A stretch of DNA of 64,000 bases from Anaerolineales bacterium UBA6055 (lineage in GTDB: Bacteria > Chloroflexota > Anaerolineae > Aggregatilineales > Phototrophicaceae): positions 323,104 through 387,103 of the forward strand of contig DIYL01000054.1 of the NCBI GenBank assembly GCA_002428985.1, written 5' to 3'. The translations under genes were made by a program, and so were the position numbers. The notes below the pieces were generated by a model. The model had not been told where the DNA came from. It ran no database searches and worked only from the letters and a program-made list of their open reading frames with translations. The stretch's first letter is position 1, and every line of letters begins with the position of its first letter. Positions 35,903-45,142 of this stretch are shown piece by piece.

Positions 35903-37147
35903 ATGGCAAATGTAAATATTGTCGTACCCGAATTAAGTGAATCTGTAGTAGAAGCAACTGTAGCTGAATGGCTGGTTGGTGTTGGGGATGCAGTCAATGT
36001 TGGTGATATATTGGTTGTTCTTGAAACTGACAAAGTCAATCTTGAGGTAGCTGCAGAACAAGCCGGAACAATTACTGAAATCATCGCTGGCGAAGAAGAA
36101 GATGTGAACGCTGGGGCAGTTCTTGGTGTGATGGATGCGAGTGGAGAAGTACCTGCACCTGTTGCAACGCCCACACAAGCACCTCAACAGCAGGCACAAC
36201 CCCAACCACAAGCTGTCGCGACTGCCAGTGCAAGTGATGGGCAAAAAGTGACACCAGTTGCTCAACGGGTTGCCAGTGCAAATAATGTAGACTTGAGCAA
36301 AGTCGCTCCATCCGATGGTAGTAAAATCACCAAAGACGATGTTGAGCAATTCATTGCAAACCAGAATAAACCTGCACCTGCGCCAAAGCCTGCCGCACAA
36401 AATAGACAAGTCTCACCATTTCCATCATTGGTCGATCCAACAGTTGGGCGCCGTGAGGAACGTATTAAGTTGTCGCGCCGTCGTCGTACAATTGCGACGC
36501 GCTTAGTCGAGGCACAATCCACCGCTGCCATGTTGACGACCTTCAACGAGATCGATATGAAACCCGTGATGGACATCCGCAAGAAGCACAAAGAACGCTT
36601 CCGTGAGACGCATGGTGTCGGCCTTGGTTTTACGTCTTTCTTCGTAAAGGCTGTCGTTGGTGCACTTAAAGCCTTCCCATATTTGAATGCGGAAATTGAT
36701 GATAAAGAAGTCATCCTCAAAAAATACTATGATATCGGGATTGCGATTGGTGCAGAAGAAGGCTTAGTTGTTCCTGTTATTCGTGATTGTGATCGCCTAA
36801 GCTTTGCAGGTATCGAAAGTCAAGTTAAAGAATATGCGATTGCATCTAATGACGGGACACTCTCACTTGATGCGCTGCGCGGTGGAACATTCACCATCAC
36901 AAATGGGGGAGTCTTCGGTTCGATGATGAGCACCCCAATTTTGAACCCGCCACAAGTTGGTATCCTCGGCTTGCATGGGATTAAAGAACGTCCAGTCGTG
37001 ATTGATGGTGAAATCACAGTACGCCCGATGATGTACGTCGCATTGACTTATGACCACCGAATTGTCGATGGACGCGAATCCGTACAATTCCTAGTCAAAG
37101 TCAAAGAACTGATCGAAGACCCTGAACGCCTCCTCATCGAAGGCTAA
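35903..37147 (+). CDS. sucB: Dihydrolipoyllysine succinyltransferase, E2 of 2-oxoglutarate dehydrogenase
   Basis: A 414-residue E2. The lipoyl domain at residues 2-76 has the lipoyl lysine in ETDKVNLEV (K44). A Pro/Ala/Gln linker follows, then an E3-binding domain around residues 113-150 (TPVAQRVASANNVDLSKV). The catalytic domain ends with DHRIVDGRE, the HxxxDG active site. ATG 35903 has GAGGGAG 7-13 bases upstream; a TTG codon directly before it is in frame but less likely. It is cotranscribed with sucA and ends at a clear terminator. E2 of a 2-oxoglutarate rather than pyruvate complex is inferred from the E1 partner. Confidence 0.96.
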   Translation: MANVNIVVPELSESVVEATVAEWLVGVGDAVNVGDILVVLETDKVNLEVAAEQAGTITEIIAGEEEDVNAGAVLGVMDASGEVPAPVATPTQAPQQQAQPQPQAVATASASDGQKVTPVAQRVASANNVDLSKVAPSDGSKITKDDVEQFIANQNKPAPAPKPAAQNRQVSPFPSLVDPTVGRREERIKLSRRRRTIATRLVEAQSTAAMLTTFNEIDMKPVMDIRKKHKERFRETHGVGLGFTSFFVKAVVGALKAFPYLNAEIDDKEVILKKYYDIGIAIGAEEGLVVPVIRDCDRLSFAGIESQVKEYAIASNDGTLSLDALRGGTFTITNGGVFGSMMSTPILNPPQVGILGLHGIKERPVVIDGEITVRPMMYVALTYDHRIVDGRESVQFLVKVKELIEDPERLLIEG

Positions 37148-37164
37148 CTATAATAACAAATTCT

Positions 37165-37190
37165 GGGGTGAATATCGTTTCGCCCCTTTT
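37165..37190 (+). terminator. Rho-independent terminator of sucAB
   Basis: GGGGTGA (37165-37171) pairs with TCGCCCC (37180-37186), including one G-T wobble, and runs into TTTT. Confidence 0.85.
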
Positions 37191-37281
37191 CAATTCCCTC
37201 CTAAAAATTGATTTTATGACCTCTTGTGAACCCTTTGTGTGTTCTGTAAAATAATGTTGTCGGCACACAGAGGACATCATT

Positions 37282-38508
37282 ATGCCAATCGAAATCAACT
37301 ACTTTGCATGGGAACAATGGAAGTCAGAATATAACGGATTTCCACGTTTTCGCCACTTTTTAGACGCAGGATTCAATAACCGTATCGTAAATGGACTCTG
37401 TGTTGCGCGTTTATATACAGGTTTAGTTAACTATGAGTTGTTAGCTGAATCATCATCACACCCGATTTCGATGATTCTAAAAATAAGTTGGTTGTCTGAC
37501 CTTGAAATCCAATGGGATATTAAATCAATTGACCCAGAACATGCTGAACAATTTCATCAATTGCTTGATACACTACCCAATCCAATTCCAGCAGATATAG
37601 ATATATTCCCGTCTGAAAAAGATAGAGAGACAGCTGACTACTACCTTCAGTTATCAGAGCGATACAACGCCAAAATATTTGACAGTGGCTGGGGATACTT
37701 AAATTTTATGTTTGAGAATACAAGAGATTATCAACTGTGGAAATTGAAATCTATTCATATTATTAACCTGTGTGAACAGTTGACTGGCAACAAGACTTTG
37801 CTCAAGTTCAAAGTCGAGGATCAAATTGAAGTTTATAAGAATTCCTTTCACAAAAAACTAAAAAGTATCAAATACAACAAGCGGAAAGAACCAAAATATA
37901 TTGACAATTGGCACCGTCTTCATGTTTATCGACGGCTTTTTGATGAATTTCCTGATAGTGAAATTTCAAACGACTACACCATACAACTTGATTATCGTCA
38001 TTATTTACCATCATTTCTGTGGTTAATTGCTTTCCAGCACGAGACCATAGATACAATGACAGTCTTTAAGAGAATTGGGAAAACGCATTTAGTCACTTGG
38101 GATCAAGACGAACAAGACGCACTCCGCGAATACTTCACCGCACTCTGGAATTACGTTCTGACATACTATCCGCCCTTGGGCATGAATGCCTATACTTTTG
38201 TTCACGGTGTTGGACTCACTGGTTTAGACGTGACTGACTATATCAAACAGTGGAAAGCCTGGCTTGATGATATATCCGCGTCGCGTCATCTGGCAGGGTA
38301 TGTGCGGAGCTTGTATGAATATTACGTTAAAAATAGTTTGAGTACGTTCGATACAGTCCCAATGATTCTTCGTCGTTGGTTGCGTGAAATAGGTGCTGGT
38401 GATTATTTTCTCAAACGCTATATGGAATACGAGGGCGTACGCCCGTTTGCCGATGAATACGCTGAAGCCAGTGATAAGCTCAGTTTAATGATAAACGGTG
38501 GATTATAA
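37282..38508 (+). CDS. Hypothetical protein (408 aa)
   Basis: I do not recognise this protein. It is soluble, with many aromatic residues (EINYFAWEQWKSEYNGFPRFRHF at the start contains five Phe/Tyr and two Trp) and no signal peptide, membrane helix or known catalytic motif. The central part, KNSFHKKLKSIKYNKRKEP near residue 188, is strongly basic, and the C-terminal half is helical. AGAGGACATC lies 4-13 bases before the ATG. It stands alone between two terminator/promoter regions, with the second peptide-importer operon downstream. No function can be proposed. Confidence 0.7.
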   Translation: MPIEINYFAWEQWKSEYNGFPRFRHFLDAGFNNRIVNGLCVARLYTGLVNYELLAESSSHPISMILKISWLSDLEIQWDIKSIDPEHAEQFHQLLDTLPNPIPADIDIFPSEKDRETADYYLQLSERYNAKIFDSGWGYLNFMFENTRDYQLWKLKSIHIINLCEQLTGNKTLLKFKVEDQIEVYKNSFHKKLKSIKYNKRKEPKYIDNWHRLHVYRRLFDEFPDSEISNDYTIQLDYRHYLPSFLWLIAFQHETIDTMTVFKRIGKTHLVTWDQDEQDALREYFTALWNYVLTYYPPLGMNAYTFVHGVGLTGLDVTDYIKQWKAWLDDISASRHLAGYVRSLYEYYVKNSLSTFDTVPMILRRWLREIGAGDYFLKRYMEYEGVRPFADEYAEASDKLSLMINGGL

Positions 38509-38553
38509 TGGGCGAAAATTGCTGACAAATGTCCAGTATTGCTTAACCTTACA

Positions 38554-38582
38554 TTGCAGACTGTAATGGTTTTCGATATAAT
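38554..38582 (+). promoter_or_regulatory. Probable promoter of the second ABC importer operon
   Basis: TTGCAG (38554-38559), a 17-bp spacer and a perfect TATAAT (38577-38582), 51 bases before the substrate-binding protein start. Confidence 0.55.
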
Positions 38583-38632
38583 TTCATTTTGTAGATACAA
38601 ATCTATTTTATTCATATTAAAGGAGCTATTTT

Positions 38633-40204
38633 ATGAACCAATTTAAACGTGCGATGGTTGTAATCGCATTGTTGGTTTTGGCTGTTGGCGCATTTGGTGT
38701 TGCCGCACAAGACGAAACAGTTCTTGTTATCGGTCATGCCGAAAGCACTGACTCACTCGATCCTGCAAACGGATTCACCCAAACCACAGGTATTGTCAAT
38801 CGTGCGACCTATAGCACATTGGTAACATTCCCTGATCTAGATGCAAGTGAAATTCTCCCAATGCTCGCAGACAGCTGGGAAATCAGTGAAGATGGTCTAA
38901 CTTACACCTTCATGTTGAATGAAGACGCAACATTCTGGAATGGTGATGACATCGATAGTGATGATGTCGTATTCTCAGTAGAACGCCTCCAAAACCTCAA
39001 TGGTAACCCATCCTTCCTCGCTGACAACATCGCATCTGTTGTTGCAATTGATGAAAACACTGTTGAATTTACATTGACTGATGCACGTCCATCTTTCCTT
39101 GCTGAATTGACCAACTATGCGTTCAGTGTCACCCATGCTGACCTCATCCGTGAAAACGGTGGTACAGCTGATGCTGAAAGTGATACTGCCGAAGATTTCT
39201 TGAATGGCGTATCAGCAGGGTCTGGTCCATATATTCTTGAAGCATGGGAACCACAAGTTGAAACCGTTTTGGTTCGCAATACAAACTACTGGGGTGAACA
39301 ACCTTACTTCGACCGTGTGATCATCACCAATATCCCAGAAGCTGCAACCCAAAAAGTTGCATTGGAAAGTGGTGATATTGACATTGCGTTGGATATGAGT
39401 GCTGACCAAATGGCTGACCTCACAGAAAATCCCGATATCGAAGTTTATCGCCAAACCAGCACATACACTCACTTTGTATTGATGAACCAAGATCCTGAAA
39501 TCGGTGGTCCATTCAGTGATCCGACTGTTCAATTGGCTGTACGTTACGCTCTCGATTACGAAGGCTACAAAGTACTCTGGGGTGGTGTTACACCAGGTAC
39601 AAACCTAACTGTTGGTCTACAAGGGTATTTCGGTGAAGACCAAGCATTCACCCGCGATCTTGATCGCGCAATGGAACTCTTGGCAGAAGCTGGCTATCCA
39701 GATGGTATTGATGTAACCCTACAATACCCTGACTTCTCATGGCAAGGTGTTAACATGAACACTAATGCTCAGAAGATTCAATCTGATCTAGCAGAAGCTG
39801 GTATCAATGTGACACTCGAACCTGGTGAACTCCAAGTATCACTCGAACAATATCGTAACGGTGATCAAGGTTTTGCTTACTGGTTCTGGGGTCCCGATAT
39901 TCTTGATCCATTGGACTTCTTAAGCTTCTTGCCTGGTGGTAAAGTTGCTGAAGAACGCACCAACTGGTTCTTTGATGATGCACCTGAAGAAATTCAAGAA
40001 CTCATCAACATGGCAAACAACGAAAGTGATACCGAAACACGTTTGGAAATCTTCGCTCAATTGCAAGAATTCCAACAACAAAATGGTCCATATGCACCAT
40101 TCAATGTTCCAGACCTACAAACCGCATATCTCTCAACTGTCCAAGGATATGTATTCCATCCAGCATGGACACTCGACGTTTCAATCTTGAGTCGCGCTGA
40201 ATAA
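38633..40204 (+). CDS. ABC transporter substrate-binding protein, SBP_bac_5 family
   Basis: A 523-residue extracytoplasmic receptor. Signal peptide: MNQFKRAM, hydrophobic core, cleavage probably after GVAA or just beyond; no lipobox cysteine. Family marks are SWEISEDGLTYTFMLNEDATFWNGD near residues 82-106, SGPYILEAWEP near 196 and VQLAVRYALDYEG near 300. AAGGAG lies 7-12 bases before the ATG. It resembles the first binding protein of the window (4867-6600) in layout but is clearly a distinct paralogue. A strong hairpin separates it from its permeases. The ligand is unknown. Confidence 0.92.
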   Translation: MNQFKRAMVVIALLVLAVGAFGVAAQDETVLVIGHAESTDSLDPANGFTQTTGIVNRATYSTLVTFPDLDASEILPMLADSWEISEDGLTYTFMLNEDATFWNGDDIDSDDVVFSVERLQNLNGNPSFLADNIASVVAIDENTVEFTLTDARPSFLAELTNYAFSVTHADLIRENGGTADAESDTAEDFLNGVSAGSGPYILEAWEPQVETVLVRNTNYWGEQPYFDRVIITNIPEAATQKVALESGDIDIALDMSADQMADLTENPDIEVYRQTSTYTHFVLMNQDPEIGGPFSDPTVQLAVRYALDYEGYKVLWGGVTPGTNLTVGLQGYFGEDQAFTRDLDRAMELLAEAGYPDGIDVTLQYPDFSWQGVNMNTNAQKIQSDLAEAGINVTLEPGELQVSLEQYRNGDQGFAYWFWGPDILDPLDFLSFLPGGKVAEERTNWFFDDAPEEIQELINMANNESDTETRLEIFAQLQEFQQQNGPYAPFNVPDLQTAYLSTVQGYVFHPAWTLDVSILSRAE

Positions 40205-40226
40205 GTCTGTTTCATAAAAATATGAG

Positions 40227-40262
40227 TATAGAGGTAGGCATTCGCTTGCCTCTATATTTTGT
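40227..40262 (+). terminator. Terminator/attenuator between binding protein and permeases
   Basis: A 30-base hairpin at 40227-40256 with a 13-bp stem (TATAGAGG outer arm, two G-T wobbles inside) is followed by TTTTGTT. It probably ends most transcripts, so the binding protein is made in excess; the permeases may depend on read-through. Confidence 0.85.
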
Positions 40263-40356
40263 TATTGTCATGAAACATTATTCGTATATTTTGTGACTTA
40301 GTGGTACACTACAGTCTGTTAGCTATTTTTAGCAAAACACCTGATGGTCAGTTGTT

Positions 40357-41379
40357 ATGAATTTTCTGAGTTATTTAATCCGTCGCATTCTATTTGTCAT
40401 CCCACTACTATTTGGCATTACCATAGTAGCTTTTTTGATTGCCAATGCTGTTCCAGCTGACCCTATCAATGCAAATCTCCCAACAAATGCACTCAACAAT
40501 GAAGAGATGGTACAAGCCTTTCGTGAAAAGTGGGGTCTAGATAAACCACTACACGAACAGTACTTAACATATCTCGGCAATTTATTGCGTGGGGATATGG
40601 GTGTATCTATCAAAACCCGAAATCCGATTACTGAAGATATTGCACAATTCCTGCCTGCAACAATCGAGTTAGCTACACTAGGTATTGTGTTTGGAACATT
40701 CCTTGGTGTGGGACTTGGGGTGATTTCTGCTATATGGAAAAATACAATTTTTGATTACTCCGCGCGTATTGTCGCGTTAATTGGGGTGAGTTTCCCAGTT
40801 TTCTTGTTGGCGTTGGTTGGTTTGACTGTACTTTATGCTGATTGGGGTATTGTGGCTGGACCCGGGCGATTAAATGTTCGTTTACCTGATCCCCCCTTGG
40901 TAACCGGTATGTTTACTGTAGATGCATTACTTGCGGGACAATGGAATATTTTCTGGAATGCTTTATCTCATCTTATATTGCCTGCGCTTACACTTGCATT
41001 ATACATTAGTGGAATTATTTCCCGTATCACACGCTCTTCCTTATTAGAAGTGCTTGGTATGGATTATATGCGGACTGCACGCGCAAAAGGATTCCGCGAA
41101 CGTTATGTAATTAATTTTCACGGCCTTCGTAATGCGTTGATTCCCGTTGTCACAGTTATTGGATTATCATATGGTAACTTGCTTGTTGGTTCGATTCTGA
41201 TTGAATCTATTTTTGCATATCCCGGAATTGGTCGATATATGTTCCGTGCTTCGACCTCGCAGGATTTCCCTGCTATCATGGGTGTGAGTTTATTAATTGC
41301 TGTTATTTATGTTGGAGTGAATTTTGTCGTCGATATCCTCTATTACTTCCTCGACCCCCGAATCCGAGTGGGAGAATAA
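40357..41379 (+). CDS. ABC transporter permease, DppB/OppB type
   Basis: A 340-residue membrane permease with the canonical start SYLIRRILFVIPLLFGITIV. It carries the EAA loop (DYMRTARAKGFRERYVINFH) near residues 235-255 and the C-terminal YYFLDPRIRVGE. Unlike the DppB gene at 6692 it has no large insert after the first membrane segment. It overlaps the next permease by 56 bp, so the two are tightly coupled. It partners with the binding protein upstream; the ATPases must be encoded elsewhere. Confidence 0.93.
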   Translation: MNFLSYLIRRILFVIPLLFGITIVAFLIANAVPADPINANLPTNALNNEEMVQAFREKWGLDKPLHEQYLTYLGNLLRGDMGVSIKTRNPITEDIAQFLPATIELATLGIVFGTFLGVGLGVISAIWKNTIFDYSARIVALIGVSFPVFLLALVGLTVLYADWGIVAGPGRLNVRLPDPPLVTGMFTVDALLAGQWNIFWNALSHLILPALTLALYISGIISRITRSSLLEVLGMDYMRTARAKGFRERYVINFHGLRNALIPVVTVIGLSYGNLLVGSILIESIFAYPGIGRYMFRASTSQDFPAIMGVSLLIAVIYVGVNFVVDILYYFLDPRIRVGE

Positions 41380-42217
41380 TACTGCTAGTGCTGTTGCCTA
41401 TCACTTGCGCCGTAATCCTTTGGTGATTATCGGGTTGGTGGTAGTAACGATATGGATATTGGTTGCATTGGTTGCTCCAGCGATTTCTCCTTACGAGCCA
41501 CTTCAGCAAAATCTAGTTGATCGTCTACAGCCTCCGAACGAAACATATTTGATGGGGACTGACGAACTTGGACGCGATATTTTTAGTCGTGTTTTATGGG
41601 GTGCGCAAATCACGATTCCTGCTGGCTTCACAGTCATTATTATTGGTAGTCTGTTAGGAACCGCTGTTGGTGCGATTGCCGGATATGTCGGTGGATTAGC
41701 CGATGAATTGCTGATGCGTTTCACTGAGTTATTCATGGCATTCCCCACGATCATTCTTGCATTAGCTGTAACGGCAGCATTAGGTCCTGACATTCAAAAT
41801 GCGATTTTGGCATTAGTCATTGTGTGGTGGCCTAGTTATGCTCGTGTTGTGCGTGGGTTAGTGCTAGAGGTTAAATCACAGGAATATGTTGAAGCTGCTC
41901 ATAGTGTGGGTGCGAGTGGCATGTATATTTTGTTCCGTACGATTTTACCTAACTGTATTGCCCCAGCAGTCATTCTGGCGACCCTCGACATTGGCAATGC
42001 GATTATTGTGTTTGCAAGTTTGAGTTTTATCGGTCTCGGTCCTGATCCATCCTCACCAGAATGGGGACGTATGGTTAGTATTGGGATTGACTTCTTTGAC
42101 CAGTGGTGGATGTGGTTATTCCCCGGTCTTGGCATTGCAACCTTAGTGATGGCACTCAACTTCATCGGGGATGGACTCCGCGACATCCTTGATCCTCGTC
42201 TGCGTGGTGAGTCATAA
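41324..42217 (+). CDS. ABC transporter permease, DppC/OppC type
   Basis: A 297-residue permease with the DppC hallmark YLMGTDELGRDIFSRVLWGA near residues 70-90, the EAA loop EYVEAAHSVGASGMYILFRT, and the C-terminal GDGLRDILDPRLRGES. I use a TTG start at 41324, preceded by GGAGTGA (41314-41320). The reading frame between there and the first membrane segment holds no ATG or GTG, only a later TTG at 41404, so the protein starts inside the previous gene. It is of normal length, in contrast to the 457-residue counterpart at 7836. Confidence 0.9.
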   Translation: MSSISSITSSTPESEWENNTASAVAYHLRRNPLVIIGLVVVTIWILVALVAPAISPYEPLQQNLVDRLQPPNETYLMGTDELGRDIFSRVLWGAQITIPAGFTVIIIGSLLGTAVGAIAGYVGGLADELLMRFTELFMAFPTIILALAVTAALGPDIQNAILALVIVWWPSYARVVRGLVLEVKSQEYVEAAHSVGASGMYILFRTILPNCIAPAVILATLDIGNAIIVFASLSFIGLGPDPSSPEWGRMVSIGIDFFDQWWMWLFPGLGIATLVMALNFIGDGLRDILDPRLRGES

Positions 42218-42228
42218 ATTGATGCATT

Positions 42229-43728
42229 ATGCGTGTGATGATTAGTCTGCTGGTTTTCGGATACATCGTATTATCAACAGCTACCATTCATGCACAAGAT
42301 TATCAATATACTTGCTCCGACTTAACCAATACGATCAATCTCTCTCGTCTGTGTGATGATTTTTCAACGTGTAATGACCTTGATGTAAACTGCATTCAAG
42401 AGGGTGTGGTATCGATCTTGCCGATCTGTTTTGGAGTAGGATTATCAAATTGTGAGGCGCGATCTACATTATATTGGATTGTGAATCATCATATTCAATG
42501 GGATGGAATAAACCTGTTTCATCCTGATGGCTTTCAACCGAGTTTACTAGCAACGGTCTCTGCATTTGATGCAGGCGATTATGAGACTGCTATTCTCGAA
42601 TTTGAGGACATTACTCAATCCGAGGACTATGCTCCATACTTTACTTTAGAAATTGCGCATGGTCTTTTGTATTACGCCAACGAGGATTACGATCAGGCAT
42701 TCATTCATTTTGATAACTCGATAAATGGAACACGTCATATAGGTCAATGGGAACGGATTATTTCTGAATTTGACAACCCACTTTCATATTATTTTCGCGG
42801 ACTCATTTACCGTCAGTGGGGCAATGAAGACCGCGCATTACAGGACTTCTATACCTATGATGCATTGGTAACCGATCAACTCAAAGCACGATTACCACTT
42901 AATTCATTTCGTTTGACCTTAGATAATCCACAAACATATATGATGTATCCTGTGTTAAATGGTTTTACACATTTATATGGTTTTGGCTACCGTGATCTTA
43001 CATTTGCTGATTCCGAGGATATAGTTGTTTCTTACCAAAACAATGATGAAATTTTAGTTATTTCGGGATCTTTTGAGCGACGTTCTGAAAACACTCCAGA
43101 ATTTCTGTTCCTAGAGCAAGATCCTGATAATCCAACAAACTACTATTTGAATTTAAATGCCCCTGATATTCACGATGCAAAGCCAGATACTTATCATCTA
43201 AAAGTTACGGTTCATCCAACATATCTTGAATATTATGAGACGGTCTGGCATTTAGATGGTTCGTCAACAAGGGTGGGAATTTTACTACCAACATCAGAAG
43301 AAGATATAAGATCAATATCTCCGCGGCGAGTTTGTGACGATAGTCCTCTTTCATTTATAAATGTAGATGATATGATTGATATGGTCTCTTATAGTGAGGA
43401 AATTACACTAATTGATGATCCTCTAATTGACCACGGTTTGCTTATGTTTGAACATGATGATTTTGGTGAAAGCTCATTTGTTGTTATAGATGGACCAGTG
43501 TGTTTCGATGGGAATGTTTGGTGGCAGGTCTATAATGGTACAAATACAGGTTGGTTTGTAGAAGCTGATGAATGGCGTGAAGATTTACGCTGGAATGATA
43601 TGTCTTCTGTCTATCAAATTATGCCACGTGATTTGTTTGCGTTATGGCAGACTGAAAATCAAGTAGGTCTAACTGCAGGTATACCGACACCGTTAGAATT
43701 TCTGGGGGTGACAATTGAAAATGAATAG
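42229..43728 (+). CDS. Secreted TPR/SH3-like protein, member 1 of a paralogous pair
   Basis: A 499-residue protein with a signal peptide (MRVMISLLVFGYIVLSTATIHA). A cysteine-rich N-terminal region follows (about eight Cys in residues 30-90). Two to three TPR-like helix pairs lie near residues 110-220 (DYETAILEFEDI, DYDQAFIHFDNS, EDRALQDFYTY), then a beta-rich part. The C-terminal region is SH3b-like, with VWWQVYNGTNTGWFVEAD near residue 425. The next gene has the same plan. It starts 11 bp after the permease stop, so it is in the ABC operon and may act outside the cell with the importer. Function unknown. Confidence 0.75.
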   Translation: MRVMISLLVFGYIVLSTATIHAQDYQYTCSDLTNTINLSRLCDDFSTCNDLDVNCIQEGVVSILPICFGVGLSNCEARSTLYWIVNHHIQWDGINLFHPDGFQPSLLATVSAFDAGDYETAILEFEDITQSEDYAPYFTLEIAHGLLYYANEDYDQAFIHFDNSINGTRHIGQWERIISEFDNPLSYYFRGLIYRQWGNEDRALQDFYTYDALVTDQLKARLPLNSFRLTLDNPQTYMMYPVLNGFTHLYGFGYRDLTFADSEDIVVSYQNNDEILVISGSFERRSENTPEFLFLEQDPDNPTNYYLNLNAPDIHDAKPDTYHLKVTVHPTYLEYYETVWHLDGSSTRVGILLPTSEEDIRSISPRRVCDDSPLSFINVDDMIDMVSYSEEITLIDDPLIDHGLLMFEHDDFGESSFVVIDGPVCFDGNVWWQVYNGTNTGWFVEADEWREDLRWNDMSSVYQIMPRDLFALWQTENQVGLTAGIPTPLEFLGVTIENE

Positions 43729-45136
43729 GGTGATAGGTGCTATTTTGCTTGTTATCGTTATTATATTTTCATTGCCAATCTCGGCGGATAACGACGCGAT
43801 TGAGACTTCCCGTGAAAACTGTAATCATGTCGAGAGTCCCCTAGATGTCGCCTTTGGGTGCGAGGTACATATTAATTGTATGTTCAATAGTGCGATTGTA
43901 AATTGCACAGAATATACATTGATTCGCCTAATTACGACATGCACTAATTTCGACGCACATACTTGTGTTGATGTAGCACTTTTGACGACCATTGCTATTG
44001 ATGATGCGATACTTGACTATCAAATGATGGATTCGACTACTCAACTCAATAACAGTCTAAATGCGTATCTGAATCAAGAGTATCAAACTGCAATTGACCT
44101 TTATGAAAATGTCACGCTGTCGTTGGACTATTTCCCACATCATATGTTGGAGTTGGGGCTGGGTGTACTTTATCTTCGCTTTAATAATTCTGATGTCGCG
44201 CGGATTCAATTTGATAAATCACTTAATCTAGAATTTTATAACCCTGTTGCTTTTTATTATCGGGGTAATACATACCTTCAACTGAATAACAGTGTTCGTG
44301 CATTACGCGATCATTATATGTATGACTTACTCGCTGATCCTCAACTCAAAACAAGGTTACCACTCCGCGCATTTACAATCCAAATTCCCAATAGCCAACG
44401 CTGGAATTATTATCCGGTGTACACACTTGAACATGATAATATGACTTTCCGTTTACAAGACGATACCTTAGATTTGGTACGTTCGATCGTTGTATCGTTT
44501 GTGGATGATGGTAAAACATTGGTTATTGCAGATTGGTTAGATATTGTGGCTGGATCCGAGACTGAAATTTTGTTTTTAGAACGCGACCCAGAGAATCCCT
44601 TGCGGTATATATTAACGATTGACCAGCAAGATGCACCGAATAGTATACTCTCAAGCGCAACTGAAATTAGTGTTGTGGTCACGCCTACTCATCTTGACCT
44701 CTATCTTTATAGTATACAAGGGGATTCAACTTTACGGATCGCCAGTATAGCCAGTGAAACTAATGAACCTGATATACGCACAGACAGGACATCCCAATTA
44801 TGTGATAATGCGTTGTTGTCTTTCGTGACACCGGGTGCAGAAATCGAAATTTTGACTGATTATCAACAAGTGTATTTGTGGGAATTCCCTGATCCAGAGA
44901 GTGACTTTGAAGAACTTATCCAAGATGAGACGGGCAAGCCATTTTCTGTTGTGGACGGTTTTGTTTGCGATGATGAGGTGATCTGGTGGGAAATCTCTAA
45001 TGGCACACAGTCGGGTTGGGTCACTGAACACGATATGGTGTTGGTAGGATCATATCAACTTTTCCCATCCGTATTAAATGAACTCTGGACTGAGACACCA
45101 CCAACACCGTTACAATTTTTGAGTGAGTCGCGATAA
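43721..45136 (+). CDS. Secreted TPR/SH3-like protein, member 2 of a paralogous pair
   Basis: A 471-residue paralogue of the preceding gene: signal peptide (RVIGAILLVIVIIFSLPISA), cysteine-rich N-terminus, TPR-like YQTAIDLYENVT and NNSVRALRDHYMYDLL, a shared LKTRLPLRAFTIQIP block (LKARLPLNSFRLTLD in the first), and SH3b-like IWWEISNGTQSGWVTEHD. It overlaps gene 1 by 8 bp. ATG 43721 is used; a TTG two codons upstream is possible, with GGGGGTG before both. It is the last gene of the operon and converges with the DEAD-box helicase 6 bp away. Confidence 0.75.
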   Translation: MNRVIGAILLVIVIIFSLPISADNDAIETSRENCNHVESPLDVAFGCEVHINCMFNSAIVNCTEYTLIRLITTCTNFDAHTCVDVALLTTIAIDDAILDYQMMDSTTQLNNSLNAYLNQEYQTAIDLYENVTLSLDYFPHHMLELGLGVLYLRFNNSDVARIQFDKSLNLEFYNPVAFYYRGNTYLQLNNSVRALRDHYMYDLLADPQLKTRLPLRAFTIQIPNSQRWNYYPVYTLEHDNMTFRLQDDTLDLVRSIVVSFVDDGKTLVIADWLDIVAGSETEILFLERDPENPLRYILTIDQQDAPNSILSSATEISVVVTPTHLDLYLYSIQGDSTLRIASIASETNEPDIRTDRTSQLCDNALLSFVTPGAEIEILTDYQQVYLWEFPDPESDFEELIQDETGKPFSVVDGFVCDDEVIWWEISNGTQSGWVTEHDMVLVGSYQLFPSVLNELWTETPPTPLQFLSESR

Positions 45137-45142
45137 ATCGTG

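Noticed and set aside
35933..36409. A 158-codon antisense frame opposite sucB
   Set aside because: It has no ribosome site, has cysteine-rich nonsense composition, and lies wholly inside a well-supported gene; the same applies to the 152-codon frame at 36262-36720.
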